Position numbers and translations under genes: made by a program
Assembly: GCF_013694365.1 (NCBI RefSeq)
Contig: NZ_CP059275.1
Location: forward strand, 1,426,001-1,490,000
Direction: 5' to 3'
DNA: 64,000 nt
From: Limosilactobacillus reuteri
Lineage (GTDB): Bacteria; Bacillota; Bacilli; Lactobacillales; Lactobacillaceae
Notes under the pieces: model-generated
Told to the model about the DNA's origin: nothing
What the model saw: the letters and a program-made list of their open reading frames with translations, nothing else
Database searches by the model: none
Part shown: in pieces, positions 56,937 to 64,000 of the stretch
How positions within the stretch are numbered: the first letter of the stretch is position 1
Layout: each line of letters starts with the position of its first letter

Positions 56937-57431
56937 ATGGCAATTGAAGTTGGAGCAAAGGTTTCAGGTAAAGTTTCAGGAATCACTAATTTTGGTGCAT
57001 TCGTTGATTTAGATGATAATCAGACAGGGCTAGTACACATCAGTCAAATCTCTGATAAATATATCAAGGATGTTCATGATGTATTGGCTGTCGGGGATGA
57101 AGTTACAGCAAAAGTAACACGGATTGGTGATGACGGTAAGATTGCTCTTTCAATCAAGGCCGCAGCTCCTCGTGAACATCAAGATCATCATGAAAATAAC
57201 CATCATCGTGAAAATAATCACCGTGATTTTCACCACGAACGGAATAATAATTTCCGTGGTCACAATGATAACTTCCGTGGTGGTTTTAGTGGTCGTCACC
57301 ACAACAGTCACCAACACGAAGACTTTAATGACATGTTAGCTGGCTATTTAAAAGAAAGCGAATCACGTTTATCTACTTTGAAACGTCAAACTGATGGTAA
57401 GCGTGGCGGCCGTGGTGGTCGGCGGAGCTAA
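56937..57431 (+). CDS. yabR: S1 RNA-binding domain protein (YabR-like) with His/Asn/Arg-rich tail
   Basis: A 164-residue protein. Residues 1-75 are one S1 OB-fold (VSGITNFGAFVDLDDNQTGL, VHISQISDKYIKDVHDVL) that binds RNA. Residues 79-130 are low-complexity, with repeated HHE-N-NHR, NFRGHNDN and GGF units, and the end (KRGGRGGRRS) is RGG-like. In the genome it overlaps tilS by 17 bases. Role unknown; probably RNA or ribosome binding, as supposed for YabR of B. subtilis. Confidence 0.88.
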   Translation: MAIEVGAKVSGKVSGITNFGAFVDLDDNQTGLVHISQISDKYIKDVHDVLAVGDEVTAKVTRIGDDGKIALSIKAAAPREHQDHHENNHHRENNHRDFHHERNNNFRGHNDNFRGGFSGRHHNSHQHEDFNDMLAGYLKESESRLSTLKRQTDGKRGGRGGRRS

Positions 57432-57788
57432 ATGAAAGGACAATCTGATAGCAAAGTTTCACAATTAAATACCCCATATGCCCGCCAGGTTTCGAATCAA
57501 AAAACATATAATCGGCATGTGCATAAGCGCCGTTGTCAGCGGATTATTGCCGTTTTTTTGGTTATATTCTTAATCTTTGGAATTCAGATATTTCAAAGCA
57601 AACGGACATTAGCAGATATTAATGGCAATATTCGACAAGCACAATCACAATTAACAAAACAAAAACAAAAGAATCAACAACTACAACGTCAGATTAAAAT
57701 GTTGCATAATCCCGAATATATTCAGCAGGTTATCCGTGCTAAGTATAATTACTCTAAGAAGGGCGAGATAATCTATAATTTGAACTAA
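57432..57788 (+). CDS. divIC: Septum formation initiator DivIC
   Basis: A 118-residue bitopic division protein: a basic cytoplasmic start (about 1-34), one membrane segment (about 35-52; IIAVFLVIFLIFGIQIF) and an extracellular coiled coil (about 58-90; NIRQAQSQLTKQKQKNQQL). The extracytoplasmic end (HNPEYIQQVIRAKYNY) is the conserved part that interacts with FtsL/DivIB. Order rqcP-divIC-S1 is conserved in Firmicutes. Confidence 0.9.
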   Translation: MKGQSDSKVSQLNTPYARQVSNQKTYNRHVHKRRCQRIIAVFLVIFLIFGIQIFQSKRTLADINGNIRQAQSQLTKQKQKNQQLQRQIKMLHNPEYIQQVIRAKYNYSKKGEIIYNLN

Positions 57789-58061
57789 ATGAGATTAGAT
57801 AAATTTTTAAAAGTATCACGGATTATTAAACGTCGATCAATTGCTAAGGAAATCGCGGATCAAGGACGGATCTTAATTAATGGTCAACCAGCAAAATCAT
57901 CCAGTCGGGTAGCGGTTGGTGATACTTTAACAATTAAGTTTGGTAATAAGACAGAAACAGTTAAGATTAATCGGATTGTTGAAACGACGAAAAAGAGTGA
58001 AGCGGAAGATATGTATGAAATTGTTGATGAAACTTACGCGGAATCCTTTGACCAACTATAA
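57789..58061 (+). CDS. rqcP: S4-domain RNA-binding protein RqcP (HslR-like)
   Basis: A 90-residue protein made mainly of one S4 domain (MRLDKFLKVSRIIKRRSIAK, then GRILINGQPAKSSSRVAVGD). RqcP acts with RqcH in alanine tailing of stalled nascent chains on 50S subunits. Its start ATGA agrees with the last four bases of mfd (61598-61601), which are preceded by AAGGAG, as expected for the native mfd-rqcP overlap; in the window the two stand in reverse order. Confidence 0.9.
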   Translation: MRLDKFLKVSRIIKRRSIAKEIADQGRILINGQPAKSSSRVAVGDTLTIKFGNKTETVKINRIVETTKKSEAEDMYEIVDETYAESFDQL

Positions 58062-61000
58062 ATGGTGCAAATAGAAAATTTAATCGAGAAGACGCCATCA
58101 TTTAAACAAATTACGGCTGACCTCCAACCCAAGAACCATCAATTAATAACGGGGATTTCTGGATCAGCGCGAACCGAATTACTAAGTGCTCTTTCTAAAG
58201 AAGGGCAGCGACCAATTCTAGTAGTGACCGACACGATTTCCCATATGCAGGAATTGGCTAGTGACTTGGAGAACCTTCTTCCTGCTAATCGTGTTTACCA
58301 GTTTCCGGTTGAAGAGGTTTTAGCAGCGGAAGTAGCAACTAGTTCTCCTAACTATCGTCTTCAGCGGGTACTGGCCTTAAATGCGTTGATTAATAAAGAA
58401 CCGGCAGTTGTAGTTGCATCTGCTGCGGGGTTACGACGCAATATTATTTCACCAGAATACTTTGCCCAGTCCTCGTTAAAGATTAAGACTGGCGGGGAAG
58501 TGGATCCAGCAAAAATTCGGCAACAATTAAGCGCAATGGGGTATCAATATCAAAAAATGGTTTTGCGTCCTGGTGATTTTGCAATTCGTGGGTCGATTAT
58601 TGATATCTACGCCTTAAACACTGATAATCCGATTAGAATTGATCTTTTTGATACAGAAGTTGATTCACTTCGGTATTTTGATGCTAGTACTCAGCGGAGT
58701 ATTGATAATGTTGAAGAAGTTCAGATACTGCCAGCGACAGATTTTATTATCCCATCGACTGAATTTTCGCGGGTGTATGAAGCGCTAGATACTGAATATA
58801 AAAAGGTGGGGAAGGAGTTAAGTGCTGACGATGCGGATATTAAACAGCAGGTGGCTAACCGCTTTGAACCATTATTGAACGCACTTAAGAACCAGCACTT
58901 GCCTAATGAACTTTTAGAATTTAGCAACCTGGTTTATCCGGCTAAGCATTCCTTATTTGATTATCTTCCTGATGATGGGACAATTTACTTTGATGACTTG
59001 ACGCGGATAAAGCAATTTGCCAAGCGGATGACCCAGGAAGATGCAGGCTGGTTTAAAGATAAGGTTGCTCACCATCAATTAACGGATGTTCCAGATCTTA
59101 GCAATGACATATCGGCCATAATAAAAAAAGACCCGCATCCGCAAATTTATGGCGCCTTATTTAAAAAAGGTCTCGGTAATATTAAACTTAGCCAAATTAC
59201 CGACCTAAAAAGCAGAACCATGCAACGTTTCTTTGGTCAAATGCCACTGCTGAAAGCCGAACTTCAGCGGTGGATTGATCAAGGGCAAACGGTAGTACTG
59301 ATGGCTAATAGTCCAGAACGGCGAAAGCAAATTGCCCAAACGCTTGCTGACTTTGATATCACCGCAACAGAAACTGAATTAACAAATATCAAGCCGAATG
59401 TTGTTCAAATTGTTGCTGCTAACTTAAACAATGGATTTGAAATGCCACTTGCTGGGCTGGTTGTTATTACAGAAAGCGAGATGTTTAAGCAGGTAAAAAA
59501 GGTTCATCATCGTCCACAAAAACTTGCCAACGCCGAACGATTAAAAAATTATACTGACCTTAAACCAGGTGACTATGTAGTTCATGTCAATCATGGAATT
59601 GGGATTTTTAGTGGAATTAAGACGATGGAAGTTGACCATGTTCACCAAGACTACATGATCATCAATTACCGAGATAACGCTCAGATATATGTGCCAGTAA
59701 CCCAACTAAATCTTGTCCAAAAGTATGTATCATCAGAATCTAAGACCCCGCATATCAACAAGCTTGGCGGTAACGAATGGGCAAAGACTAAGCGGCGCGT
59801 TTCTTCAAAAATTGAAGATATCGCTGATGAATTAGTTGACTTATATGCTAAGCGAGAAGCGGAGAAGGGATATGCTTTTCCGAAAGACGATTATCTCCAA
59901 AAACAATTTGATGCTAATTTCCCGTATAATGAGACTCGTGATCAGTTGCGGAGTATTGATGAAATTAAAGAGGATATGGAAAAACCAAAGCCGATGGATC
60001 GACTGTTGGTAGGGGATGTCGGCTATGGTAAAACTGAAGTTGCAATGCGGGCAATTTTTAAAGCAGTCACTGGAGGAAAGCAGGTGGCCTTCCTTGTGCC
60101 AACAACTGTTCTTGCCCAGCAACACTACAACACCCTGATGCGCCGGTTTGAGGGCTTCCCAATCAACATTGCCTTGATGTCACGTTTCAAGACGCCAAAA
60201 GAGCTAAAAGAGACAGAAGCAGGGCTAAAGGATGGAAGCGTCGATGTTGTTGTTGGAACCCACCGAATCCTATCAAAGGATGTTGAATTTAAGGACCTTG
60301 GGCTGTTAATTGTTGATGAGGAACAGCGCTTTGGGGTAAAACATAAAGAAAAACTAAAACAATTAAAAAATAATGTTGATGTTTTAACCTTGACAGCAAC
60401 CCCGATCCCCCGGACATTACACATGTCAATGCTGGGCGTACGAGATTTATCAGTCCTTGAAACACCGCCAGCTGGTCGTTACCCAATCCAAACCTATGTA
60501 ATGGAGCAAAATAGTAGTGCGATTCGCGATGGGATCATTCGTGAAATGCAACGCGGCGGACAGGTTTATTACCTTCACAATCGCGTTCATGACATTGAAG
60601 AGACAGTGGCGTGGTTACAAGACCTTGTTCCTGAAGCCCGGATTGGCTATATTAATGGTCAGATGAGTGAAAATGAACTGGAGACAGTCCTCTATGAGTT
60701 TATTCAAGGAAATTATGATGTATTAGTGACTACCTCTATTATTGAAACGGGGGTTGATATCCCAAATGCTAATACCCTCTTTGTTGAAAATGCTGATCGG
60801 ATGGGGTTAGCTCAGCTATATCAGATTCGCGGACGAATTGGTCGTAGTAATCGGGTGGCTTATGCTTACTTTATGTATCAGCCTAATAAGGTCCTAACAG
60901 AATTAGGAGAAAAGCGGCTAGCTGCAATTCGTGATTTTACCGAGTTGGGATCTGGATTTAAGATTGCAATGCGAGACCTTGCTATTCGGGGAGCTGGTAA

Positions 61001-61601
61001 CCTCTTGGGGAAACAACAACATGGATTTATCGATTCTGTTGGTTATGACCTATATTCAGCGATGCTTAGTGATGCGGTAGCTAAAAAGCAGGGTAAGAAG
61101 CAAACTATTCACTCCGATGCAGAAGTTGAGTTAGGGGTTGAAGCTTACCTACCAACGGATTATATTGCAGACCAACGGCAAAAGATCGAATTATATAAGA
61201 CAATTCGCCAAGCTAAGACAGATGAAGAAGTTATTGATATTCAAGGTGACTTGATTGATCGGTTTGGCGATTACCCGGCACCGGTTGGGACGCTGTTGCT
61301 TGTAAGTCAATTGAAGAATCATGCTGACCTGGCAATGATTGCTGAGATTAAGCGGCAACGGGATAATATTAATATCAAGTTTACTGAACGTGCTAGCCGC
61401 TTGATTAAAGCCCCTGCAATAATTAAGGAGCTAGCTAATACGCGATTTAAAGCAACAATCGGTGAAGACAATCAGCAACTAATGATTCGGCTGGTTATTC
61501 AACCTAAAATGACTACTGATGATTGGCTTCACCAGCTACTACAATTTGTAACGACTTTAGGAAACGTTATTCAAGCCGATGAAAAAGGAGCGGAAAAATG
61601 A
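58062..61601 (+). CDS. mfd: Transcription-repair coupling factor
   Basis: Removes RNA polymerase stalled at lesions and recruits UvrA. The 1179-residue protein has the UvrB-like N-terminal region, the RNA polymerase-interacting domain (about 500-560; YVVHVNHGIGIFSGI), the translocase with Walker A GDVGYGKTEVAMRA (about 651-664), DEEQRFGVKHKE (about 753-764) and TATPIPRTL, and the C-terminal TRCF domain. AAGGAG (61585-61590) and ATGA at its end belong to the start of the next gene in the genome. Confidence 0.96.
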   Translation: MVQIENLIEKTPSFKQITADLQPKNHQLITGISGSARTELLSALSKEGQRPILVVTDTISHMQELASDLENLLPANRVYQFPVEEVLAAEVATSSPNYRLQRVLALNALINKEPAVVVASAAGLRRNIISPEYFAQSSLKIKTGGEVDPAKIRQQLSAMGYQYQKMVLRPGDFAIRGSIIDIYALNTDNPIRIDLFDTEVDSLRYFDASTQRSIDNVEEVQILPATDFIIPSTEFSRVYEALDTEYKKVGKELSADDADIKQQVANRFEPLLNALKNQHLPNELLEFSNLVYPAKHSLFDYLPDDGTIYFDDLTRIKQFAKRMTQEDAGWFKDKVAHHQLTDVPDLSNDISAIIKKDPHPQIYGALFKKGLGNIKLSQITDLKSRTMQRFFGQMPLLKAELQRWIDQGQTVVLMANSPERRKQIAQTLADFDITATETELTNIKPNVVQIVAANLNNGFEMPLAGLVVITESEMFKQVKKVHHRPQKLANAERLKNYTDLKPGDYVVHVNHGIGIFSGIKTMEVDHVHQDYMIINYRDNAQIYVPVTQLNLVQKYVSSESKTPHINKLGGNEWAKTKRRVSSKIEDIADELVDLYAKREAEKGYAFPKDDYLQKQFDANFPYNETRDQLRSIDEIKEDMEKPKPMDRLLVGDVGYGKTEVAMRAIFKAVTGGKQVAFLVPTTVLAQQHYNTLMRRFEGFPINIALMSRFKTPKELKETEAGLKDGSVDVVVGTHRILSKDVEFKDLGLLIVDEEQRFGVKHKEKLKQLKNNVDVLTLTATPIPRTLHMSMLGVRDLSVLETPPAGRYPIQTYVMEQNSSAIRDGIIREMQRGGQVYYLHNRVHDIEETVAWLQDLVPEARIGYINGQMSENELETVLYEFIQGNYDVLVTTSIIETGVDIPNANTLFVENADRMGLAQLYQIRGRIGRSNRVAYAYFMYQPNKVLTELGEKRLAAIRDFTELGSGFKIAMRDLAIRGAGNLLGKQQHGFIDSVGYDLYSAMLSDAVAKKQGKKQTIHSDAEVELGVEAYLPTDYIADQRQKIELYKTIRQAKTDEEVIDIQGDLIDRFGDYPAPVGTLLLVSQLKNHADLAMIAEIKRQRDNINIKFTERASRLIKAPAIIKELANTRFKATIGEDNQQLMIRLVIQPKMTTDDWLHQLLQFVTTLGNVIQADEKGAEK

Positions 61602-62162
61602 ATGAAAATGATTGTTGGCTTAGGAAATATTGGGACGCGGTATGATGAAACCCGTCATAATACTGGCTTTATGGTGGTTGATCAACTAGCACGAGATTAT
61701 CACCTGGGAGCATTCACCCACCTAAAACAAGAAGCAGTCGCAGTTAGTGGGATAATTAATGGTGAAAAAGTAATGTTGGTCAAGCCGACGACGTTCATGA
61801 ATGATTCAGGACGAGCAGTCGGACCACTAGTAGACTATTATGATATTGACTTGGATAATCTCGTAATTGTTAATGACGACTTGGATATGCCAGTTGGCAA
61901 AGTACGTTTAAAAACACATGGGGCTTCAGGCGGTCATAATGGACTTAAAAGCATTATCAGCGCGTTAGGAACCAAGAACTTTAACCGGGTAAAAGTAGGG
62001 ATTGACCATCCCCAACATGGAACGGTGGTTAGTCATGTCTTAGGTAAATTTTCTAAAGAAGAACGTCCTAAATTTGACCAAGCAGTTGAACAAGCTGAGC
62101 ATGCATTAGAAGACTGGATTAATGGAGAAGACTTTGCCAAATTAATGAATGCTTATAATTAA
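61602..62162 (+). CDS. pth: Peptidyl-tRNA hydrolase
   Basis: Releases tRNA from dropped peptidyl-tRNA. The 186-residue protein has GLGNIGTRYDETRHNTGFM (about 6-24, catalytic His in RHNTGF), KPTTFMNDSGRAV (about 61-73), NDDLDMPVGKVRLK (about 91-104) and the GGHNGLKSII segment (about 111-120). In relatives pth begins the pth-mfd block; here it is last, because the block is reversed. Confidence 0.95.
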   Translation: MKMIVGLGNIGTRYDETRHNTGFMVVDQLARDYHLGAFTHLKQEAVAVSGIINGEKVMLVKPTTFMNDSGRAVGPLVDYYDIDLDNLVIVNDDLDMPVGKVRLKTHGASGGHNGLKSIISALGTKNFNRVKVGIDHPQHGTVVSHVLGKFSKEERPKFDQAVEQAEHALEDWINGEDFAKLMNAYN

Positions 62163-62801
62163 ATGATTTTCAATTCATTAATCAAACCCAAAGCAACCTT
62201 AACAACTCTTCCAGAAACAGCGACATTGGATGAGGCTCTGACTGTCTTGGAGGATACCGGCTATCGGTGTGTCCCAGTTCTTGATAAGTCAGGAAAGATC
62301 TTTCGGGGAAATATTTATAAGATGCATCTTTACCGGCATAAAGCACGACAGGGGGATATGCATTTACCGGTAACTGCATTATTAAAGAATGCTACTAAAT
62401 TTATCTCAATTAACGCGGCTTTCTTCTCTATCTTTTTTGCTATTCGAGACCTTCCATATATTGCGGTATTGGATAACAATAATCAGTTTTATGGGATTTT
62501 AACCCATAATAGTCTTTTACGGATGTTAGCTGCTGGCTGGAACGTGAATAATGGGAGTTATGTTTTAACTGTTATTACTCCTGATGAACGGGGAGCGCTA
62601 GTAACGGCTGCTAAAGAAATCACTCGTTTTTGTCAGATCGTAAATGTCATTTCACTCGATCCAGAAGACGAAACAATGAAACGGGTCTTATACACCTTGC
62701 CTGCTGATGTTACTAAAGAAAAGATGGAACGGATTGTTAAACGACTCGAGAAAAAAGGGTTAGAAGTTTCAGAAATTGAAGACTTGCACCAAAGCTATTA
62801 A
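62163..62801 (+). CDS. CBS-domain protein (CbpB/YkuL-like)
   Basis: A 212-residue protein with two N-terminal CBS motifs (about 14-120; TLDEALTVLEDTGYRCVPVL and DLPYIAVLDNNNQFYGIL) and a C-terminal ACT-like part (about 135-212). Similar proteins bind adenine nucleotides or cyclic di-AMP and link to the stringent response. That role is inferred from the family; the ligand is not visible from sequence. Confidence 0.8.
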   Translation: MIFNSLIKPKATLTTLPETATLDEALTVLEDTGYRCVPVLDKSGKIFRGNIYKMHLYRHKARQGDMHLPVTALLKNATKFISINAAFFSIFFAIRDLPYIAVLDNNNQFYGILTHNSLLRMLAAGWNVNNGSYVLTVITPDERGALVTAAKEITRFCQIVNVISLDPEDETMKRVLYTLPADVTKEKMERIVKRLEKKGLEVSEIEDLHQSY

Positions 62802-63593
62802 ATGACTGAATTAAACGCACGACAGGAAGAATTTGCTAAGGCTCTTTTTGAAGCTTATGACACTAATACGCCGTTAAAAGAGGAAGAATGGAAAGACGTT
62901 GTGACTGATGATGAAACAGCATACGCAGTTCAAGATGCGGTAGTAAAGTTAAAAGGGAAGCCAACTGCTGGCTATAAAGTTTCGTTAACTAGTAAAGAAA
63001 CTCAAGACATGTTTGATGCTGATTCACCATTGTATGGACAACAAGTTGCTGAACGATTCCTCCAGTCACCGGCGGATGTTGACTTGCAGATGTTAAATGA
63101 ACCGTTATTAGAGGTTGAATTAACCTTCCGCGCAAAAGAAGACTTGCAACCTAGTGATACATTAGAAGATTTATTTCAGAAAGTAACTGTTGCGGGAGCC
63201 TTAGAATTGCCTGATGCCCGTTTCGTCGATTGGTTTCCAGATTTAGGAAAATATAATGTAATGGCTGATTGTGCTGTTGGTGGTCTTGTTGTATATGGTG
63301 AAGAACATGATGCAGATAGCGTATTTGAAAATGTTGACGATGCTGCTAATGTTCATGCCGTTTTATTCAAAGATGGTAAGAAATTAAAAGAAGGGGTATC
63401 ATCAGAAGTTTTAGGCAATCCCTTTAAGTCCCTCCAATGGTTAGTACAAAAATTAGCTGAACAAGGAAAAGTATTTACCAAGGGCCAAATGGTATCATCT
63501 GGAACATTTGTCTTACCACCTAAGCTCACTGCTGGTAAGTGGGAAGTTGAGTTCGATAGCGGTTTAGGAAACGTTGTAGTTAATGCGAAATAA
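62802..63593 (+). CDS. Fumarylacetoacetate hydrolase-fold protein (2-keto-4-pentenoate hydratase-like)
   Basis: A 263-residue protein resembling the MhpD/FAH superfamily: AYAVQDAVVKLKGKPTAGYKVSL in two parts (about 47-69), PLLEVELTFRAKEDL (about 100-114; metal-ligand Glu residues) and a C-terminal GSSTFVLPP-like sequence (SSGTFVLPPKLTAGKWEVEF, about 232-251). It is probably a hydratase or decarboxylase of a short 2-oxo acid. No aromatic catabolic genes are beside it, so the true substrate is uncertain. Confidence 0.7.
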   Translation: MTELNARQEEFAKALFEAYDTNTPLKEEEWKDVVTDDETAYAVQDAVVKLKGKPTAGYKVSLTSKETQDMFDADSPLYGQQVAERFLQSPADVDLQMLNEPLLEVELTFRAKEDLQPSDTLEDLFQKVTVAGALELPDARFVDWFPDLGKYNVMADCAVGGLVVYGEEHDADSVFENVDDAANVHAVLFKDGKKLKEGVSSEVLGNPFKSLQWLVQKLAEQGKVFTKGQMVSSGTFVLPPKLTAGKWEVEFDSGLGNVVVNAK

Positions 63594-64000
63594 ATGCTAT
63601 TAAAAAATGTACATGTTGATAATCATGAAGAAGTAGTCGATGTTCGAATTCTCAATGGAAAATTTAGTGAGATTAAGGCTAACTTAACGCCCCATGACGG
63701 TGAAGAAGTTATTGACGGTAAAGAAAATTTACTTTTGCCACCATTTGTTGATTCTCATGTTCACTTAGATGCTACGCTTACTGCTGGTCAGCCAGAATGG
63801 AATGAAACCGGGACTTTATTTGATGGTATCCGGATTTGGAGTGAACGGAAACAAGATTTAACGAAGGAAGATGTTAAATCGCGCGCGAAAAAGACATTAC
63901 TGAATATGGTTGGTCATGGAATTCAACACGTACGGAGCCATGTTGATGTAACTGATCCTCATTTAATTGCCGCCCGTGCTCTTCTTGAATTGCGTGAAGA
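63594..64000 (+). CDS. codA: Cytosine deaminase / amidohydrolase, N-terminal part (cut by window end)
   Basis: 135 residues of a longer protein. The metal-binding motif FVDSHVHLDATLTAGQ (about 50-65) and the following EWNETGTLFDGIRIWSERK segment (about 68-86) are typical of CodA. HVRSHVDVTDPH (about 111-122) supplies a further His region. The C-terminal half is outside the window. It would convert cytosine to uracil; related isoguanine or creatinine deaminases are possible. Confidence 0.8.
   Translation, partial: MLLKNVHVDNHEEVVDVRILNGKFSEIKANLTPHDGEEVIDGKENLLLPPFVDSHVHLDATLTAGQPEWNETGTLFDGIRIWSERKQDLTKEDVKSRAKKTLLNMVGHGIQHVRSHVDVTDPHLIAARALLELRE

Noticed and set aside
1..64000. Genome-wide leaderless translation or an extremely compact genome with zero spacing
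   Set aside because: Duplicated overlaps, split overlaps in the wrong order and the missing prfB frameshift region show that DNA was removed. The few native sites show that this organism uses Shine-Dalgarno sequences.
1..64000. CRISPR array, tRNA genes, riboswitches or prophage
   Set aside because: I looked for regular repeats, cloverleaf-like segments and phage genes and saw none. Most non-coding DNA has been removed, so their absence says nothing about the genome.

Overview
The genes point to a low-GC Lactobacillaceae genome, most likely Limosilactobacillus (L. reuteri group). The evidence is gene content (hprK-lgt-gpsA-galU-trxB-pgm, uvrB-uvrA, rapZ-yvcK-whiA, comFA-comFC-hpf-secA-prfB, lysS to pth), an IS30-type transposase end and a lactobacillar rRNA leader. 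The genus is inference, because no search could be run.

The most important observation is that the window is not contiguous genomic DNA. It reads as coding sequences (CDSs) cut out, each turned into its sense orientation, and joined in coordinate order. Nearly every gene starts on the base after the previous stop, almost no gene has a Shine-Dalgarno site, and every gene is on +. Bases shared by genes that overlap in the genome appear twice: 38 nt at uxuA/small ORF, 17 nt at the S1 gene/tilS, 8 nt at tilS/hpt and 8 nt at lutB/lutC. The last three pairs stand in the wrong order for their overlaps, which shows that minus-strand genes were flipped one by one. The prfB frameshift region and the comFC N-terminus are missing. 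Spacing and order are therefore not reliable evidence of operons, and most promoters, terminators and RNA genes have been removed.

Layout: (1) 1-939, the end of an acyltransferase-like gene and a small membrane protein. (2) 940-18498, a hexuronate catabolism region. UxaC isomerises glucuronate and galacturonate; UxaB plus two UxaA-like proteins, and UxuB plus UxuA, bring both branches to 2-keto-3-deoxygluconate; KdgK and KDPG aldolase finish the route. It also has a GPH-type transporter, GntR, IclR and LysR regulators, KduD, and two half-length genes (a sugar isomerase and KduI). (3) 18499-18763, a retained non-coding piece with an IS30 3' scar. (4) 18764-47881, housekeeping genes: competence, ribosome hibernation, secretion, release factor 2, lipoprotein and phospholipid synthesis, UDP-glucose, lactate utilisation (lutC, lutB, lutA), thioredoxin reductase, phosphoglucomutase, UvrBA and RapZ-YvcK-WhiA. 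(5) 47882-48887, retained non-coding DNA: a hairpin element, an IS30 end, the same IS30 fragment again in inverse orientation, and three tandem rRNA promoters on minus with a leader but no 16S gene. This looks like a boundary between two contigs. (6) 48888-64000, the conserved pth-mfd-rqcP-divIC-S1-tilS-hpt-ftsH-hslO-dusB-lysS block in reverse order, then a CBS protein, a FAH-fold hydratase and the start of a cytosine deaminase.

The best biological lead that does not depend on the joining is the pair of UxaA paralogues. Each is full length, but between them they divide the conserved altronate dehydratase motifs, which suggests an obligate two-subunit enzyme. I saw no CRISPR array, tRNA or rRNA gene, prophage or complete mobile element.
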